Program-made: the position numbers and the translations under genes
The notes under the pieces: generated by a model
What the model saw: the letters and a program-made list of their open reading frames with translations, nothing else
Told to the model about the DNA's origin: nothing
Databases searched by the model: none
Assembly: GCF_014269025.2 (NCBI RefSeq)
Contig: NZ_CP077094.1
Span: 4,744,501-4,808,500 of the forward strand
DNA from: Pseudomonas promysalinigenes
GTDB lineage: Bacteria; Pseudomonadota; Gammaproteobacteria; Pseudomonadales; Pseudomonadaceae
DNA length: 64,000 bases
Direction: 5' to 3'
Part shown: one piece after another, positions 18,326-27,034 of the stretch
Position numbering within the stretch: position 1 is the first letter of the stretch
Layout of the letters: the number at the start of each line of letters is the position of its first letter

Positions 18326-18349
18326 GCTGGGGGTAGCGCTCTTTAGACT
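18321..18349 (+). promoter_or_regulatory. Candidate metX promoter
   Basis: TTGCCG - 17 nt - TAGACT (4/6 matches in each box), ending 29 nt before the metX ATG. Confidence 0.45.
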
Positions 18350-18378
18350 TACGCCTCCGTCAAGCGTGAGCAGGGTCG

Positions 18379-19518
18379 ATGTCCACTGTCCTTCCCGAAG
18401 ATTCCGTCGGTCTGGTTACACCTCAGATTGCCAGGTTCGATGAACCGCTGGCCCTGGCCTGCGGCCGTTCGCTGAACAGCTATGAACTGGTCTACGAGAC
18501 CTACGGCACACTGAACCCCAGCGCGAGCAATGCCGTGCTGATCTGCCATGCACTGTCCGGCCACCACCACGCTGCTGGCTACCACGCCACCACCGACCGC
18601 AAGCCAGGCTGGTGGGATAGCTGCATCGGCCCTGGCAAGCCGATCGATACCAATCGCTTCTTCGTGGTCAGCCTGAACAACCTCGGTGGCTGCAACGGCA
18701 GCACCGGCCCAAGCAGCACCAACCCGGCTACCGGCAAGCCCTACGGCGCCGAATTTCCGGTGCTGACGGTGCAAGACTGGGTACACAGCCAGGCACGGCT
18801 GGCCGACCGCCTGGGCATCGGCCAGTGGGCTGCGATCGTCGGCGGCAGCCTCGGTGGCATGCAGGCGCTGCAATGGACCATCACCTACCCCGAGCGTGTG
18901 CGTCATTGTGTAGACATCGCCTCGGCGCCCAAGCTGTCGGCGCAGAACATCGCTTTCAACGAGGTCGCACGCCAGGCCATCCTCACCGACCCTGAGTTTC
19001 ACGGCGGCTCGTTCCAGGATCAAGGTGTGATTCCCAAACGTGGCCTGATGCTGGCACGTATGGTCGGCCACATCACTTACCTATCCGATGACTCGATGGG
19101 TGAGAAGTTTGGCCGTGAACTGAAAAGCGACAAACTCAACTACGACTTCCACAGCGTCGAATTCCAGGTCGAAAGCTACTTGCGCTATCAGGGCGAGGAG
19201 TTTTCCGGCCGTTTCGACGCCAATACTTACCTGTTGATGACCAAGGCTCTAGACTATTTCGACCCGGCCGCTGCCCAAGGCGGCGACCTGGCGGCCACCC
19301 TGAGCCACGTCAAAGCCGATTACTGCATCATCTCGTTCACCACCGACTGGCGCTTCTCGCCGGCCCGCTCGCGAGAGATCGTCGATGCCTTGATGGCCGC
19401 ACGCAAGAACGTCTGCTACCTGGAGATCGATTCACCTTATGGGCACGATGCCTTCCTGATCCCCACGCCTCGCTACATGCAGGGTTTCGCGAACTACATG
19501 AACCGCATCGTCATCTGA
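18379..19518 (+). CDS. metX: Homoserine O-acyltransferase MetX
   Basis: 379 aa alpha/beta-hydrolase-fold acyltransferase, first committed step of methionine synthesis. The nucleophile is S157 in GGSLGGMQ; the oxyanion/substrate segment is [13 protein letters not shown]; the acid and His lie near the C-terminus (TDWRFSP … YGHDAFL). In Pseudomonas the MetX partnered with MetW is reported to use succinyl-CoA (MetXS) rather than acetyl-CoA; the sequence here does not by itself settle the donor. metW follows 7 nt later. Confidence 0.93.
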   Translation: MSTVLPEDSVGLVTPQIARFDEPLALACGRSLNSYELVYETYGTLNPSASNAVLICHALSGHHHAAGYHATTDRKPGWWDSCIGPGKPIDTNRFFVVSLNNLGGCNGSTGPSSTNPATGKPYGAEFPVLTVQDWVHSQARLADRLGIGQWAAIVGGSLGGMQALQWTITYPERVRHCVDIASAPKLSAQNIAFNEVARQAILTDPEFHGGSFQDQGVIPKRGLMLARMVGHITYLSDDSMGEKFGRELKSDKLNYDFHSVEFQVESYLRYQGEEFSGRFDANTYLLMTKALDYFDPAAAQGGDLAATLSHVKADYCIISFTTDWRFSPARSREIVDALMAARKNVCYLEIDSPYGHDAFLIPTPRYMQGFANYMNRIVI

Positions 19519-19525
19519 GGACAGC

Positions 19526-20146
19526 ATGAGAGCCGACCTGGAAATCATCCACGAGTGGATTCCCGCCGGCAGCCGGGTACTGGACCTGGGCTGCGGCAGT
19601 GGCGAGCTTCTGGCCTCGTTGCGTGACCGCAAGCAGGTCACCGGCTATGGCCTGGAGATCGACGCCGACAATATCGCCGCTTGCGTGGCTAAAGGTGTCA
19701 ACGTCATCGAGCAGGACCTGGACAAAGGCCTGGGCAACTTCGCCAGCAACAGCTTCGACGTTGTGGTCATGACCCAGGCCCTGCAGGCTGTGGAGTATCC
19801 TGACCGCATCCTCGACGAAATGCTGCGAGTGGGCCGCCAGTGCATCATCACCTTCCCCAACTTCGGTCATTGGCGCTGCCGTTGGTATCTGGCCACCAAG
19901 GGCCGCATGCCAGTGTCGGACTTCATGCCCTACACCTGGTACAACACGCCGAACATCCACTTCTGCACGTTCGCCGACTTCGAACAGCTGTGCCGCGAGC
20001 GCCGGGCCAAGGTGCTGGACCGCCTAGCCGTCGACCATTTGCATCGCAACGGGTGGGCTGGCCGGCTTTGGCCTAATCTTCTGGGTGAAATCGGCATCTA
20101 CCGTGTCAGCAGCCCGGGCTTGCGGGAGCACCACCTGGCGGTCTGA
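19526..20146 (+). CDS. metW: MetW, methyltransferase-fold partner of MetX
   Basis: 206 aa. Class I SAM-binding fold with motif I VLDLGCGSGELLA at about 19-31 and EIDADNI after it. The conserved MetW block WRCRWYLATKGRMP and TPNIHFCTFADFE is present. MetW is needed alongside MetX for methionine synthesis in several proteobacteria. Strong ribosome binding site GAGGACAGC before the ATG. Confidence 0.93.
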   Translation: MRADLEIIHEWIPAGSRVLDLGCGSGELLASLRDRKQVTGYGLEIDADNIAACVAKGVNVIEQDLDKGLGNFASNSFDVVVMTQALQAVEYPDRILDEMLRVGRQCIITFPNFGHWRCRWYLATKGRMPVSDFMPYTWYNTPNIHFCTFADFEQLCRERRAKVLDRLAVDHLHRNGWAGRLWPNLLGEIGIYRVSSPGLREHHLAV

Positions 20147-20168
20147 CGCTTTCCGGAGGAATCGCACC

Positions 20169-20606
20169 ATGCGTCGTCGCCTAGCCCTGTTACTGATCAG
20201 CCTGTGCCTGGCTCTGCCAGCACTGGCGTCCGAAGCTGCTCGCCCCGAGCGCAAGGAAGTCTTCGGCGACGTTACGGTGCACTACAGCGCTTTCACCTCA
20301 AGCATGCTGCAACCGGACATTGCCGCTGCCGCCGGGCTGAACCGCAGCAAGAACCAGGGCGTGCTCAACATTGCCGTGCTCAAGGGCAACAAGCCTTCTA
20401 CGGCGGTGGTCAGCGGCACTGTCAAAGACCTGACCGGCCGCACCAGCGCGCTGTCATTCAAGCAGATGACCGAACACGGCGCGGTGTATTACATCGCTCA
20501 GTTCAAAATCGAGCAGGCCCAGACCCTGACCTTCGACATCACGGTCGAAACCGGCGGGGTCAGCCATTCACTTAGTTTCAACCAGGAAGTCTTCCCAGGC
20601 GAATGA
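20169..20606 (+). CDS. Secreted DUF4426 protein
   Basis: 145 aa with a signal peptide (residues 1-21, ending LPALASEA) and a single DUF4426 beta-rich domain. The start is fixed by GGAGGA about 8 nt upstream. Features include [17 protein letters not shown] and LTFDITVE. It has no Cys and no obvious catalytic residues. Its fixed position after metW and a 4-nt overlap with rdgB suggest cotranscription. Function is unknown. Confidence 0.8.
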   Translation: MRRRLALLLISLCLALPALASEAARPERKEVFGDVTVHYSAFTSSMLQPDIAAAAGLNRSKNQGVLNIAVLKGNKPSTAVVSGTVKDLTGRTSALSFKQMTEHGAVYYIAQFKIEQAQTLTFDITVETGGVSHSLSFNQEVFPGE

Positions 20607-21199
20607 TGAATCTCCAGCAACTCGTACTGGCCAGCCATAACGCTGGCAAACTCAAGGAACTTCAGGCGATGCTCGGCCAGTCGGTGCAGCTGCGTTCGAT
20701 TGGCGAGTTCAGCCAGGTCGAACCCGAAGAAACCGGCCTGTCGTTCGTGGAAAACGCCATCCTCAAGGCGCGTAACGCCGCGCGGATTTCCGGCTTGCCG
20801 GCGCTGGCCGACGACTCAGGCCTAGCGGTGGACTTTCTTGGCGGTGCGCCAGGCATCTACTCGGCGCGCTACGCGGACGGCAAGGGTGATGCAGCCAACA
20901 ACGCCAAACTGCTCGATGCGTTGAAGGATGTGCCACAAGACCAGCGCGGCGCACAGTTCGTCTGCGTGCTGGCGCTGGTACGCCACGCCGACGATCCGCT
21001 GCCGATTCTTTGCGAAGGCTTGTGGCACGGCAGCATCCTGTTCGAGGCCAGCGGGGAGCATGGTTTCGGCTATGATCCGCTGTTCTGGGTGCCTGAGCGC
21101 CAGTGCTCCAGCGCTGACCTCGCACCTGTGGATAAAAACCAGCTCAGCCATCGCGCCCGCGCCATGGCCCTGCTGCGCCAACGTCTGGGCCTGGCATGA
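20603..21199 (+). CDS. rdgB: dITP/XTP pyrophosphatase (HAM1 family)
   Basis: 198 aa. Hydrolyses ITP, dITP and XTP to keep them out of nucleic acids. Family motifs: [14 protein letters not shown] (about 6-19), [23 protein letters not shown] (about 71-92) and [10 protein letters not shown] (about 152-161). The start overlaps the upstream stop (ATGATGA); the next gene starts in the TGA of this one. Confidence 0.95.
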   Translation: MMNLQQLVLASHNAGKLKELQAMLGQSVQLRSIGEFSQVEPEETGLSFVENAILKARNAARISGLPALADDSGLAVDFLGGAPGIYSARYADGKGDAANNAKLLDALKDVPQDQRGAQFVCVLALVRHADDPLPILCEGLWHGSILFEASGEHGFGYDPLFWVPERQCSSADLAPVDKNQLSHRARAMALLRQRLGLA

Positions 21200-22371
21200 T
21201 CGCAGCGCAGTCCCAACGCTGCGTGGCAGCAATGACCAGCCTGCCGCCGCTGGCGCTGTACATCCACATTCCGTGGTGTGTACGCAAATGCCCGTATTGC
21301 GATTTCAACTCCCATGCCGCGGGGCCTGAGCTACCAGAAGAGGCATACGTCGACGCGCTGTTGACCGACCTCGATCTGGAGCTGGCTGCCGTCCAGGGGA
21401 GGCCCCTGTCGTCGATCTTCTTCGGGGGCGGTACGCCTAGCCTGTTCAGTGCCAATGCCCTGGGGCGCCTGCTGCGCGGGGTCGAGCAGCGCATCCCGTT
21501 CGCATCGGACATCGAGATCACCCTGGAGGCCAACCCGGGGACCTTCGAGCAAGAGAAATTCAAGGCCTATCGGCAAACGGGCATCAACCGCCTGTCGATC
21601 GGGGTGCAGAGCTTTCAGCCTGCCAAGCTTCAGGCGCTAGGGCGCATCCACAATGGTGACGAAGCGGTTCGCGCTGCCGGCATGGCGCGCGCTGCTGGCT
21701 TCGACAACTTCAACATGGACCTGATGCACGGCCTGCCCGAGCAATCGCTTGACGATGCCTTGGGCGATCTGCAGCAGGCCATCGACCTCGGCCCTACCCA
21801 TCTGTCGTGGTACCAGCTGACCGTCGAGCCAAATACGGTGTTCTGGAACCAGCCACCGGAACTACCAGAGGACGATATCCTCTGGGACATCCAGGAGGCG
21901 GGCCAGGCGCTGATGGCAGCCAACGGCTTCAAGCAGTACGAAGTATCGGCCTATGCTCAGGCTGATCGGGCCGCCCAGCACAATCTCAACTACTGGCGCT
22001 TTGGCGACTTCATTGGCATCGGTGCCGGCGCCCACGGCAAGCTGACGTTTGCCGACGGCCGCATCCTGCGTACCTGGAAGACCCGCCTGCCAAAGGATTA
22101 CCTGAATCTGGCCAAGCCATTCAAGGCCGGCGAAAAGCTGTTACCCGTAGAGGAGCTACCGTTCGAGTTCCTGATGAATGCGCTGCGCCTGACCGATGGC
22201 GTGGAGGCCGAGCTGTTCACCCAGCGCACCGGGCTGCCCCTGGCGCAGCTGGCCGAAGCACGACGTGCTGCCGAACAAAAGGGTCTTTTGCAAGTCGAAC
22301 CGAATCGGCTGGTAGCCACACCGCGAGGCCAGCTGTTCCTCAATGACCTGCTGCAGTATTTCTTGACCTAA
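21196..22371 (+). CDS. hemW: HemW-type radical SAM protein (heme chaperone-like)
   Basis: 391 aa. Radical SAM CxxxCxxC at C28-C32-C35 (CVRKCPYC), followed by the GGGTPSL glycine motif near 78. The C-terminal HemW wing domain carries the N-terminal-like [19 protein letters not shown] stretch near 250. Formerly annotated as coproporphyrinogen dehydrogenase; HemW proteins lack that activity and bind heme. A second in-frame ATG lies at 21232 ([10 protein letters not shown]), which may be the true start, since the first overlaps rdgB. Confidence 0.92.
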   Translation: MIAAQSQRCVAAMTSLPPLALYIHIPWCVRKCPYCDFNSHAAGPELPEEAYVDALLTDLDLELAAVQGRPLSSIFFGGGTPSLFSANALGRLLRGVEQRIPFASDIEITLEANPGTFEQEKFKAYRQTGINRLSIGVQSFQPAKLQALGRIHNGDEAVRAAGMARAAGFDNFNMDLMHGLPEQSLDDALGDLQQAIDLGPTHLSWYQLTVEPNTVFWNQPPELPEDDILWDIQEAGQALMAANGFKQYEVSAYAQADRAAQHNLNYWRFGDFIGIGAGAHGKLTFADGRILRTWKTRLPKDYLNLAKPFKAGEKLLPVEELPFEFLMNALRLTDGVEAELFTQRTGLPLAQLAEARRAAEQKGLLQVEPNRLVATPRGQLFLNDLLQYFLT

Positions 22372-22380
22372 GGAAGACCC

Positions 22381-22707
22381 ATGGATCTGGTACTCGATCT
22401 GCTCGCTACGGTTTCTCGCTGGAGCCGCAGCAATCTGTCTGAGATTTCCCTTGCCTTGGTAGGCTGCCTGCTGGTGTTGTTCGGCACCGATATCAAAGGT
22501 TGGGTAGACCAGCGCCTGGGCGCTCTGGCGGGTGCGCTGCGCGTGCCGGTGATGGCGGCACTGGTGATGATCGGCAGTGGTGCGGCGCTGATCTATGCTA
22601 CCCCCTGGGTGGTGAAGGGGTTGGGGCAATTCAACAACTATGCGCTGGCACCGGTGTTGCTGGTGGTGCTGGTGCTGATTGGCGTGGTGGCTGATCGCCG
22701 AGGGTGA
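22381..22707 (+). CDS. DUF3392 small membrane protein
   Basis: 108 aa with three hydrophobic segments at about 22-37, 55-73 and 86-104. The N-terminus MDLVLDLLATVSRWSR is typical of DUF3392. Good ribosome binding site AAGGAAGACCC. It follows hemW by 9 nt and is probably the last gene of that transcript. Function is unknown. Confidence 0.75.
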   Translation: MDLVLDLLATVSRWSRSNLSEISLALVGCLLVLFGTDIKGWVDQRLGALAGALRVPVMAALVMIGSGAALIYATPWVVKGLGQFNNYALAPVLLVVLVLIGVVADRRG

Positions 22708-22730
22708 GGCGCCACCAGCGTGTCAGCCTG

Positions 22731-22834
22731 GGCCGGCCTCATAACGGCGCAAGCCGCTCCCGCTGGTCGAGCATCACCTCAAAGCATGGGCGCTAAGGGA
22801 GCGGGTTCACCGCGAACACGGGCCAAAGCCCGTG
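22731..22834. repeat. REP-like pair plus hairpin between convergent genes
   Basis: The REP-type element GGCCGGCCTCATAACGGC (22731-22764) faces an inverted partner GGGAGCGGGTTCACCGCG (22798-22815). A separate hairpin CACGGGC/GCCCGTG follows at 22817-22834 and may serve as the terminator for trmB or DUF3392. Confidence 0.6.
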
Positions 22835-22869
22835 ATCACTGCGGCGTATCGAAAGGCTTGATACGCCGG

Positions 22870-23592
22870 TCAGTCCACCTTCTCGAACTTCAGATCCCAG
22901 ACCCCATGGCCCAGGCGTTCGCCACGACGCTCGAACTTGGTGATCGGGCGCTCCTGCGGGCGCGGCACGTAAGTACCGTCGTCAGCCTGGTTGCGATACC
23001 CCGCAGCGGCGCTCATCACTTCGAGCATGTACTCAGCGTAAGGCTCCCAGTCGGTGGCCATGTGGAACACGCCGCCGGGCTTGAGCTTGCGCCGTACCAA
23101 CTCGGCAAACTCCAGTTGCACGATACGGCGCTTGTGGTGACGCGCCTTGTGCCACGGGTCCGGGAAGAACAGCATCAGACGGTCAAGGCTGTTGTCGGCT
23201 ACGCAGCGGTTGAGTACTTCAATCGCATCGCAGTCGTACACCCGCAGGTTCGTCAGGCCCTGAGTCAGCACGCCGTTGAGCAGCGCGCCGACACCCGGAC
23301 GGTGCACTTCGACACCGATGAAGTCCTGCTCCGGCGCAGCGGCGGCCATTTCCAGCAGGGAGTGCCCCATGCCGAAGCCAATCTCCAAGGTACGCGGCGC
23401 CGAACGGCCGAATACCTGGTCGTAGTCCACCGGGCTGTCGGCCAGCGGTAGGATGAACTGCGGGCCGCCCTGGTCGAGGCCACGTTGCTGGCCTTCGGTC
23501 ATGCGCCCGGCACGCATCACGAAACTCTTGATGCGGCGGTGTGGGCGCTGGTCGCCGTCGGCGGAGATCGGCGTATCTTGCGAGTCAGTCAT
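22870..23592 (-). CDS. trmB: tRNA (guanine-46-N7)-methyltransferase
   Basis: 240 aa. SAM motif [15 protein letters not shown] at about 68-82. The TrmB signature [15 protein letters not shown] (about 142-156) and a C-terminal [17 protein letters not shown] complete the family pattern. It makes m7G46 in the variable loop of tRNAs. It starts 9 nt after thiG and is likely part of the thiS-thiG-trmB transcript. Confidence 0.95.
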   Translation of the reverse strand: MTDSQDTPISADGDQRPHRRIKSFVMRAGRMTEGQQRGLDQGGPQFILPLADSPVDYDQVFGRSAPRTLEIGFGMGHSLLEMAAAAPEQDFIGVEVHRPGVGALLNGVLTQGLTNLRVYDCDAIEVLNRCVADNSLDRLMLFFPDPWHKARHHKRRIVQLEFAELVRRKLKPGGVFHMATDWEPYAEYMLEVMSAAAGYRNQADDGTYVPRPQERPITKFERRGERLGHGVWDLKFEKVD

Positions 23593-23601
23593 CAGGGGCT
23601 C

Positions 23602-24414
23602 TTACTTGATCAGACCATCCAGCGGCGAAGATGCGCTGGCATAAAGTTTTTTCGGCATGCGGCCGGCCAAATAGGCCATACGACCGGCGAGGATGGCGTG
23701 CTTCATTGCCTCGGCCATCAACACCGGCTGCTGTGCGTGAGCAATGGCCGAGTTCATCAGTACGGCCTCACAGCCCATTTCCATAGCGATGGTGGCGTCG
23801 GAGGCCGTGCCTACGCCAGCGTCGACCAGCACGGGCACCTTGGACTCCTCGAGGATGATCTGCAGGTTGTACGGATTACAGATACCCAAGCCAGTACCAA
23901 TCAGGCCAGCCAGTGGCATCACCGCGATGCAGCCAGCTTCTGCCAACTGACGGGCAATGATCGGATCGTCGCTGGTGTACACCATTACGTCGAAGCCGTC
24001 CTTGACCAGCACTTCTGCGGCCTTGAGGGTTTCGATCACGTTGGGGAACAGGGTTTTCTGGTCGGCCAAAACTTCCAGTTTCACCAGTGTGCGCGACTCG
24101 TGGGACTTGTGCCCATCGAGCAGCTCGCGAGCCAGGCGGCAGGTACGCACTGCCTCGACCGCGTCGAAACAACCGGCGGTATTGGGCAGGATGGTGTACT
24201 TGTCAGGCGACAGCACGTCGAGCAGGTTCGGCTCGCCTGCATTCTGGCCCAGGTTGGTCCGGCGTACGGCCACGGTGACGATCTCGGCACCCGAAGCCTC
24301 GGTTGCCAGGCGGGTTTCTTCCATGTCACGGTACTTGCCGGTGCCCACCAGCAGGCGCGACTGGAAAGTGCGCCCGGCCAGGATGAAAGGCTTGTCGCTG
24401 CGAACGTTGCTCAT
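23602..24414 (-). CDS. thiG: Thiazole synthase ThiG
   Basis: 270 aa TIM barrel. It makes the thiazole phosphate of thiamin from DXP, dehydroglycine and ThiS-thiocarboxylate. The Schiff-base lysine is in the VKLEVL segment at about 105-110. Phosphate-binding motifs [11 protein letters not shown] and [14 protein letters not shown] are present, and [10 protein letters not shown] follows. Ribosome binding site AGAGGAAC. Preceded by thiS, 53 nt away. Confidence 0.95.
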   Translation of the reverse strand: MSNVRSDKPFILAGRTFQSRLLVGTGKYRDMEETRLATEASGAEIVTVAVRRTNLGQNAGEPNLLDVLSPDKYTILPNTAGCFDAVEAVRTCRLARELLDGHKSHESRTLVKLEVLADQKTLFPNVIETLKAAEVLVKDGFDVMVYTSDDPIIARQLAEAGCIAVMPLAGLIGTGLGICNPYNLQIILEESKVPVLVDAGVGTASDATIAMEMGCEAVLMNSAIAHAQQPVLMAEAMKHAILAGRMAYLAGRMPKKLYASASSPLDGLIK

Positions 24415-24467
24415 CGATGTTCCTCTGGAAAGGGTTGCAGGCTATCGGGTGAATTGCCGGAGAGTGC

Positions 24468-24668
24468 TCAGCCGCCACCGATGGCGTGGACCACTTCGAC
24501 CTGGTCGCCCTCATTGAGCGGCGTGCTGTCGTGCTGGCTGCGCGGCACGATATCCAGGTTGAGTTCCACCGCCACCCGGCGCCCGGTCAGTTCCAGGCGA
24601 GCAAGCAGCGCCGCAACGCTCTCGCCAGCGGGCAGTTCGTAAGGTTCACCGTTCAGTTGAATGCGCAT
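24468..24668 (-). CDS. thiS: Sulfur carrier protein ThiS
   Basis: 66 aa ubiquitin-like carrier starting MRIQLNGEPYELPAGES and ending in the required Gly-Gly (VHAIGGG), the site of adenylation and thiocarboxylation. The longer in-frame start at 24746 would add non-homologous residues and precede the promoter. Partner of ThiG immediately downstream. No TPP riboswitch is evident in the leader. Confidence 0.9.
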   Translation of the reverse strand: MRIQLNGEPYELPAGESVAALLARLELTGRRVAVELNLDIVPRSQHDSTPLNEGDQVEVVHAIGGG

Positions 24669-24700
24669 GCGCACGGCCACCATTGTACTTTGGGGCCCGC

Positions 24701-24730
24701 ATTCTAGCGCCGATCCACGCGCGAACCCAA
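24701..24730 (-). promoter_or_regulatory. Candidate thiSG-trmB promoter
   Basis: On the minus strand TTGGGT - 18 nt - TAGAAT, 33 nt before the thiS ATG. Confidence 0.5.
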
Positions 24731-24770
24731 GGGCACTGCACACCATTAGTCGCGATTGTGGACCGCTTGG

Positions 24771-25142
24771 TCAGCCAAGGCGCCAGGCAGCCAGGCCTAG
24801 GGTCAGCCAGCCGGCGAGCATGCATAGGCCACCGATAGGAGTGATCACCCCAAGCTTGCTGATGCCTGTCAGGGTCAGCACATACAGGCTACCGGAGAAC
24901 AGCACGATACCGACGGCGAACAGACCGCCGGCCCAGCCGACCAGGCGCCCTGGCAGGTGCACCGAAAGCACGGCGACGCCGAAGATCGCCAAAGCGTGTA
25001 CCAATTGGTAGGTCACCCCGGTGTGGAAGATTGCCAAATAGTCGGCGCTGAGGCGGTTCTTGAGCCCGTGCGCGGCGAACGCGCCAAGTGCGACGCCTGT
25101 GAAGCCGAAAAAGGCGGCGAGCATGAGGAAGCTGCGAAGCAT
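24771..25142 (-). CDS. DUF423 (YgdD-like) membrane protein
   Basis: 123 aa with four predicted transmembrane helices. Starts MLRSFLMLAAFFGFTGVALGAFAAHGLKN, where the GAFAAHGL stretch is typical of DUF423. AGGAG lies 7 nt before this ATG, which rules out the much longer in-frame extension to 25478 over mtgA. Function is unknown. Divergent from mtgA with a 64-nt gap. Confidence 0.88.
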   Translation of the reverse strand: MLRSFLMLAAFFGFTGVALGAFAAHGLKNRLSADYLAIFHTGVTYQLVHALAIFGVAVLSVHLPGRLVGWAGGLFAVGIVLFSGSLYVLTLTGISKLGVITPIGGLCMLAGWLTLGLAAWRLG

Positions 25143-25167
25143 GGGACGACTCCTTCTATCGGGTCTG

Positions 25168-25173
25168 TATAAT
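25168..25173 (+). promoter_or_regulatory. Candidate -10 box of mtgA
   Basis: TATAAT, 34 nt before the mtgA ATG. No clear -35 at the expected spacing. Confidence 0.35.
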
Positions 25174-25206
25174 GGCCCGTTCCACTGGTCCGGCCAAGCC
25201 ATCGCC

Positions 25207-25917
25207 ATGCTGTCATCCATTCTTCGTCGCCTCGCCCGTGCCCTGCTCTGGTTCGCTGCCGGCAGCATCGTACTGGTGCTGGTGTTTCGCTGGGTTCCAC
25301 CGCCAGGCAGCGCATTGATGATCGAGCGCAAAGTGCAGTCCTGGGTGAGTGGCGAACCGATCGAGCTGCAGCGCGACTGGGAGCCATGGGAAAACATCTC
25401 AGACGAGTTGAAAGTTGCGGTAATCGCCGGTGAAGACCAGAAGTTCGCCAGCCATTGGGGGTTCGACATACCGGCCATCCAAGCGGCGCTGGCTTACAAC
25501 GAGCGCGGGGGCAGTATTCGCGGTGCCAGCACCCTGACCCAGCAGGTGGCCAAGAATCTGTTCCTGTGGTCGGGGCGCAGCTGGTTTCGTAAGGGGCTGG
25601 AGGCCTGGTTCACCGCACTGCTCGAATTATTCTGGCCCAAGGAGCGCATCCTTGAGGTGTACCTGAACAGCGCCGAATGGGGCAAAGGTATATTCGGCGC
25701 CCAGGCCGCGGCCCGATACCACTTTGGCGTCGATGCCAGCCAACTGACCCGCCAGCAGGCGGCTCAATTGGCCGCAGTGCTGCCGAGCCCGATCAAATGG
25801 AGCGCCAGCAGGCCCAGTGCCTATGTCGCAAGTCGAGCGGGCTGGATTCGTCGGCAGATGAGTCAGCTGGGTGGGCCGAGCTACCTCATGCAACTCGACT
25901 CGACGCGCAGGCCTTGA
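25207..25917 (+). CDS. mtgA: Monofunctional biosynthetic peptidoglycan transglycosylase
   Basis: 236 aa. An N-terminal membrane anchor at about 9-28 (LARALLWFAAGSIVLVLVFRW) is followed by a GT51 domain: AGEDQKFASHWGFD has the catalytic Glu, GGSIRGASTLTQQVAKNLFLW is the second motif, and RILEVYLNSAEWG follows. There is no transpeptidase domain. It polymerises lipid II glycans at the inner membrane, complementing PonA. The start was chosen as MLSSILRRLARALL; longer frames overlap DUF423. Confidence 0.94.
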   Translation: MLSSILRRLARALLWFAAGSIVLVLVFRWVPPPGSALMIERKVQSWVSGEPIELQRDWEPWENISDELKVAVIAGEDQKFASHWGFDIPAIQAALAYNERGGSIRGASTLTQQVAKNLFLWSGRSWFRKGLEAWFTALLELFWPKERILEVYLNSAEWGKGIFGAQAAARYHFGVDASQLTRQQAAQLAAVLPSPIKWSASRPSAYVASRAGWIRRQMSQLGGPSYLMQLDSTRRP

Positions 25918-25920
25918 TGC

Positions 25921-25957
25921 ACTCTTCGCGGGTAAGCCCGCGCCCACAGGTTCGCTA
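25921..25957. repeat. Single REP-like element
   Basis: CTCTTCGCGGGTAAGCCCGC followed by GCCCACAGG matches the putida REP pattern. It lies just after the mtgA stop. Confidence 0.65.
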
Positions 25958-26015
25958 CTGACCATTAGCTGTTGCAGTGCACCCGCCAAGAGGGTGATAA
26001 AACCAGCACAAACGA

Positions 26016-26050
26016 AAAAGCCGCTCATCCTCCTCGGATAAGCGGCTTTT
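26016..26050 (-). terminator. rpoH terminator
   Basis: On the minus strand AAAAGCCGCT…ATCC pairs with GGAT…AGCGGCTTTTT, with a one-base bulge and a 5-nt loop. Located 18 nt after the rpoH stop; may also act for mtgA. Confidence 0.8.
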
Positions 26051-26068
26051 CAGCGTAACTTGGCGCAA

Positions 26069-26923
26069 TCAGATGGTGATCAGCGCCTTGACCTTGTTCA
26101 TCGCATTCTTCTCCAACTGGCGGATCCGCTCAGCCGAAACGCTGTACTTCTCAGCCAGCTCGTGCAAGGTAGCTTTTTCCTCAGCCAACCAGCGCTGATA
26201 GAGGATATCGCGACTGCGATCATCCAGCCCTTGCAGGGCTTCGTGCAGATTGCTAGTGGAGTTGTCACTCCAGTCGGCATCTTCCAACTGCACAGCCGGG
26301 TCGTAGCGGTGGTCTTCAAGGTAATGGGCAGGCGACTGGAATGCGCTGTCGTCATCGGCTTCTGCCGCCGGGTCGAAGGCCATGTCCTGGCCGCTCAGGC
26401 GGCTTTCCATCTCGCGCACTTCACGGGGCTCAACACCGAGGCTTTCAGCCACGCGGTGCACCTCGTCATTATTGAGCCAAGCCAAGCGCTTCTTCTGGCT
26501 ACGCAGGTTGAAGAACAGCTTGCGTTGCGCCTTGGTGGTAGCCACCTTGACGATGCGCCAGTTGCGCAGGATGAACTCGTGGATCTCTGCCTTGATCCAG
26601 TGCACGGCGAAAGACACCAGGCGCACACCCATTTCAGGGTTGAAACGCTTTACCGCTTTCATCAGGCCAACGTTACCTTCCTGGATCAGGTCGGCCTGGG
26701 CCAGCCCGTAGCCAGCATAGCTACGTGCGATATGTACGACGAAACGCAGGTGGGCCATCACCATTTGCCGAGCGGCCTCAAGATCCTGCTCGTAATAGAG
26801 ACGCTCGGCCAGATCACGCTCCTGCTCGACAGACAACAGCGGGATGCTGTTGACCGTGTGCACATAGGCTTCCAGGTTTGCACCGGGCACCAGGGCATAG
26901 GCAGGTTGCAACGATGTGGTCAT
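26069..26923 (-). CDS. rpoH: RNA polymerase heat-shock sigma factor RpoH (sigma-32)
   Basis: 284 aa. Region 2 spans about 50-125 ([33 protein letters not shown]). The RpoH box QRKLFFNLR is at about 132-140. Region 4 helix-turn-helix is at about 225-278 ([25 protein letters not shown]). It directs heat-shock transcription. Very strong ribosome binding site GGAGGTTCTTGA-ATG. It follows ftsX by 111 nt, which hold an AlgU/sigma-E-like promoter. The usual ftsYEX-rpoH order. Confidence 0.97.
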   Translation of the reverse strand: MTTSLQPAYALVPGANLEAYVHTVNSIPLLSVEQERDLAERLYYEQDLEAARQMVMAHLRFVVHIARSYAGYGLAQADLIQEGNVGLMKAVKRFNPEMGVRLVSFAVHWIKAEIHEFILRNWRIVKVATTKAQRKLFFNLRSQKKRLAWLNNDEVHRVAESLGVEPREVREMESRLSGQDMAFDPAAEADDDSAFQSPAHYLEDHRYDPAVQLEDADWSDNSTSNLHEALQGLDDRSRDILYQRWLAEEKATLHELAEKYSVSAERIRQLEKNAMNKVKALITI

Positions 26924-26971
26924 TCAAGAACCTCCGACTTACTGAATTTGCGCCTTGTGAGCACTACCAAC

Positions 26972-26998
26972 ATAGACACGGCACGACCGTACAAGTTC
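26972..26998 (-). promoter_or_regulatory. AlgU/sigma-E-type promoter for rpoH
   Basis: On the minus strand GAACTT - 16 nt - TCTAT, matching the extracytoplasmic-stress consensus (GAACTT-N16/17-TCTRA-like). It lies 49 nt before the rpoH ATG. A TTGACA at 27013-27018 is also present but its -10 partner is poor. Confidence 0.65.
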
Positions 26999-27034
26999 AG
27001 CCGTGAACAACGTGTCAATGCTGGCAGGTAAAAA

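Noticed and set aside
24669..24770. Possible TPP riboswitch before thiS
   Set aside because: The leader is only about 25-30 nt beyond the predicted transcript start, too short for a thi-box, and no conserved core is visible.
27013..27018. TTGACA as the main sigma-70 -35 box for rpoH
   Set aside because: At 16-18 nt spacing the -10 candidates (CTTGTA, TTGTAC) are poor; the AlgU-type pair fits better.
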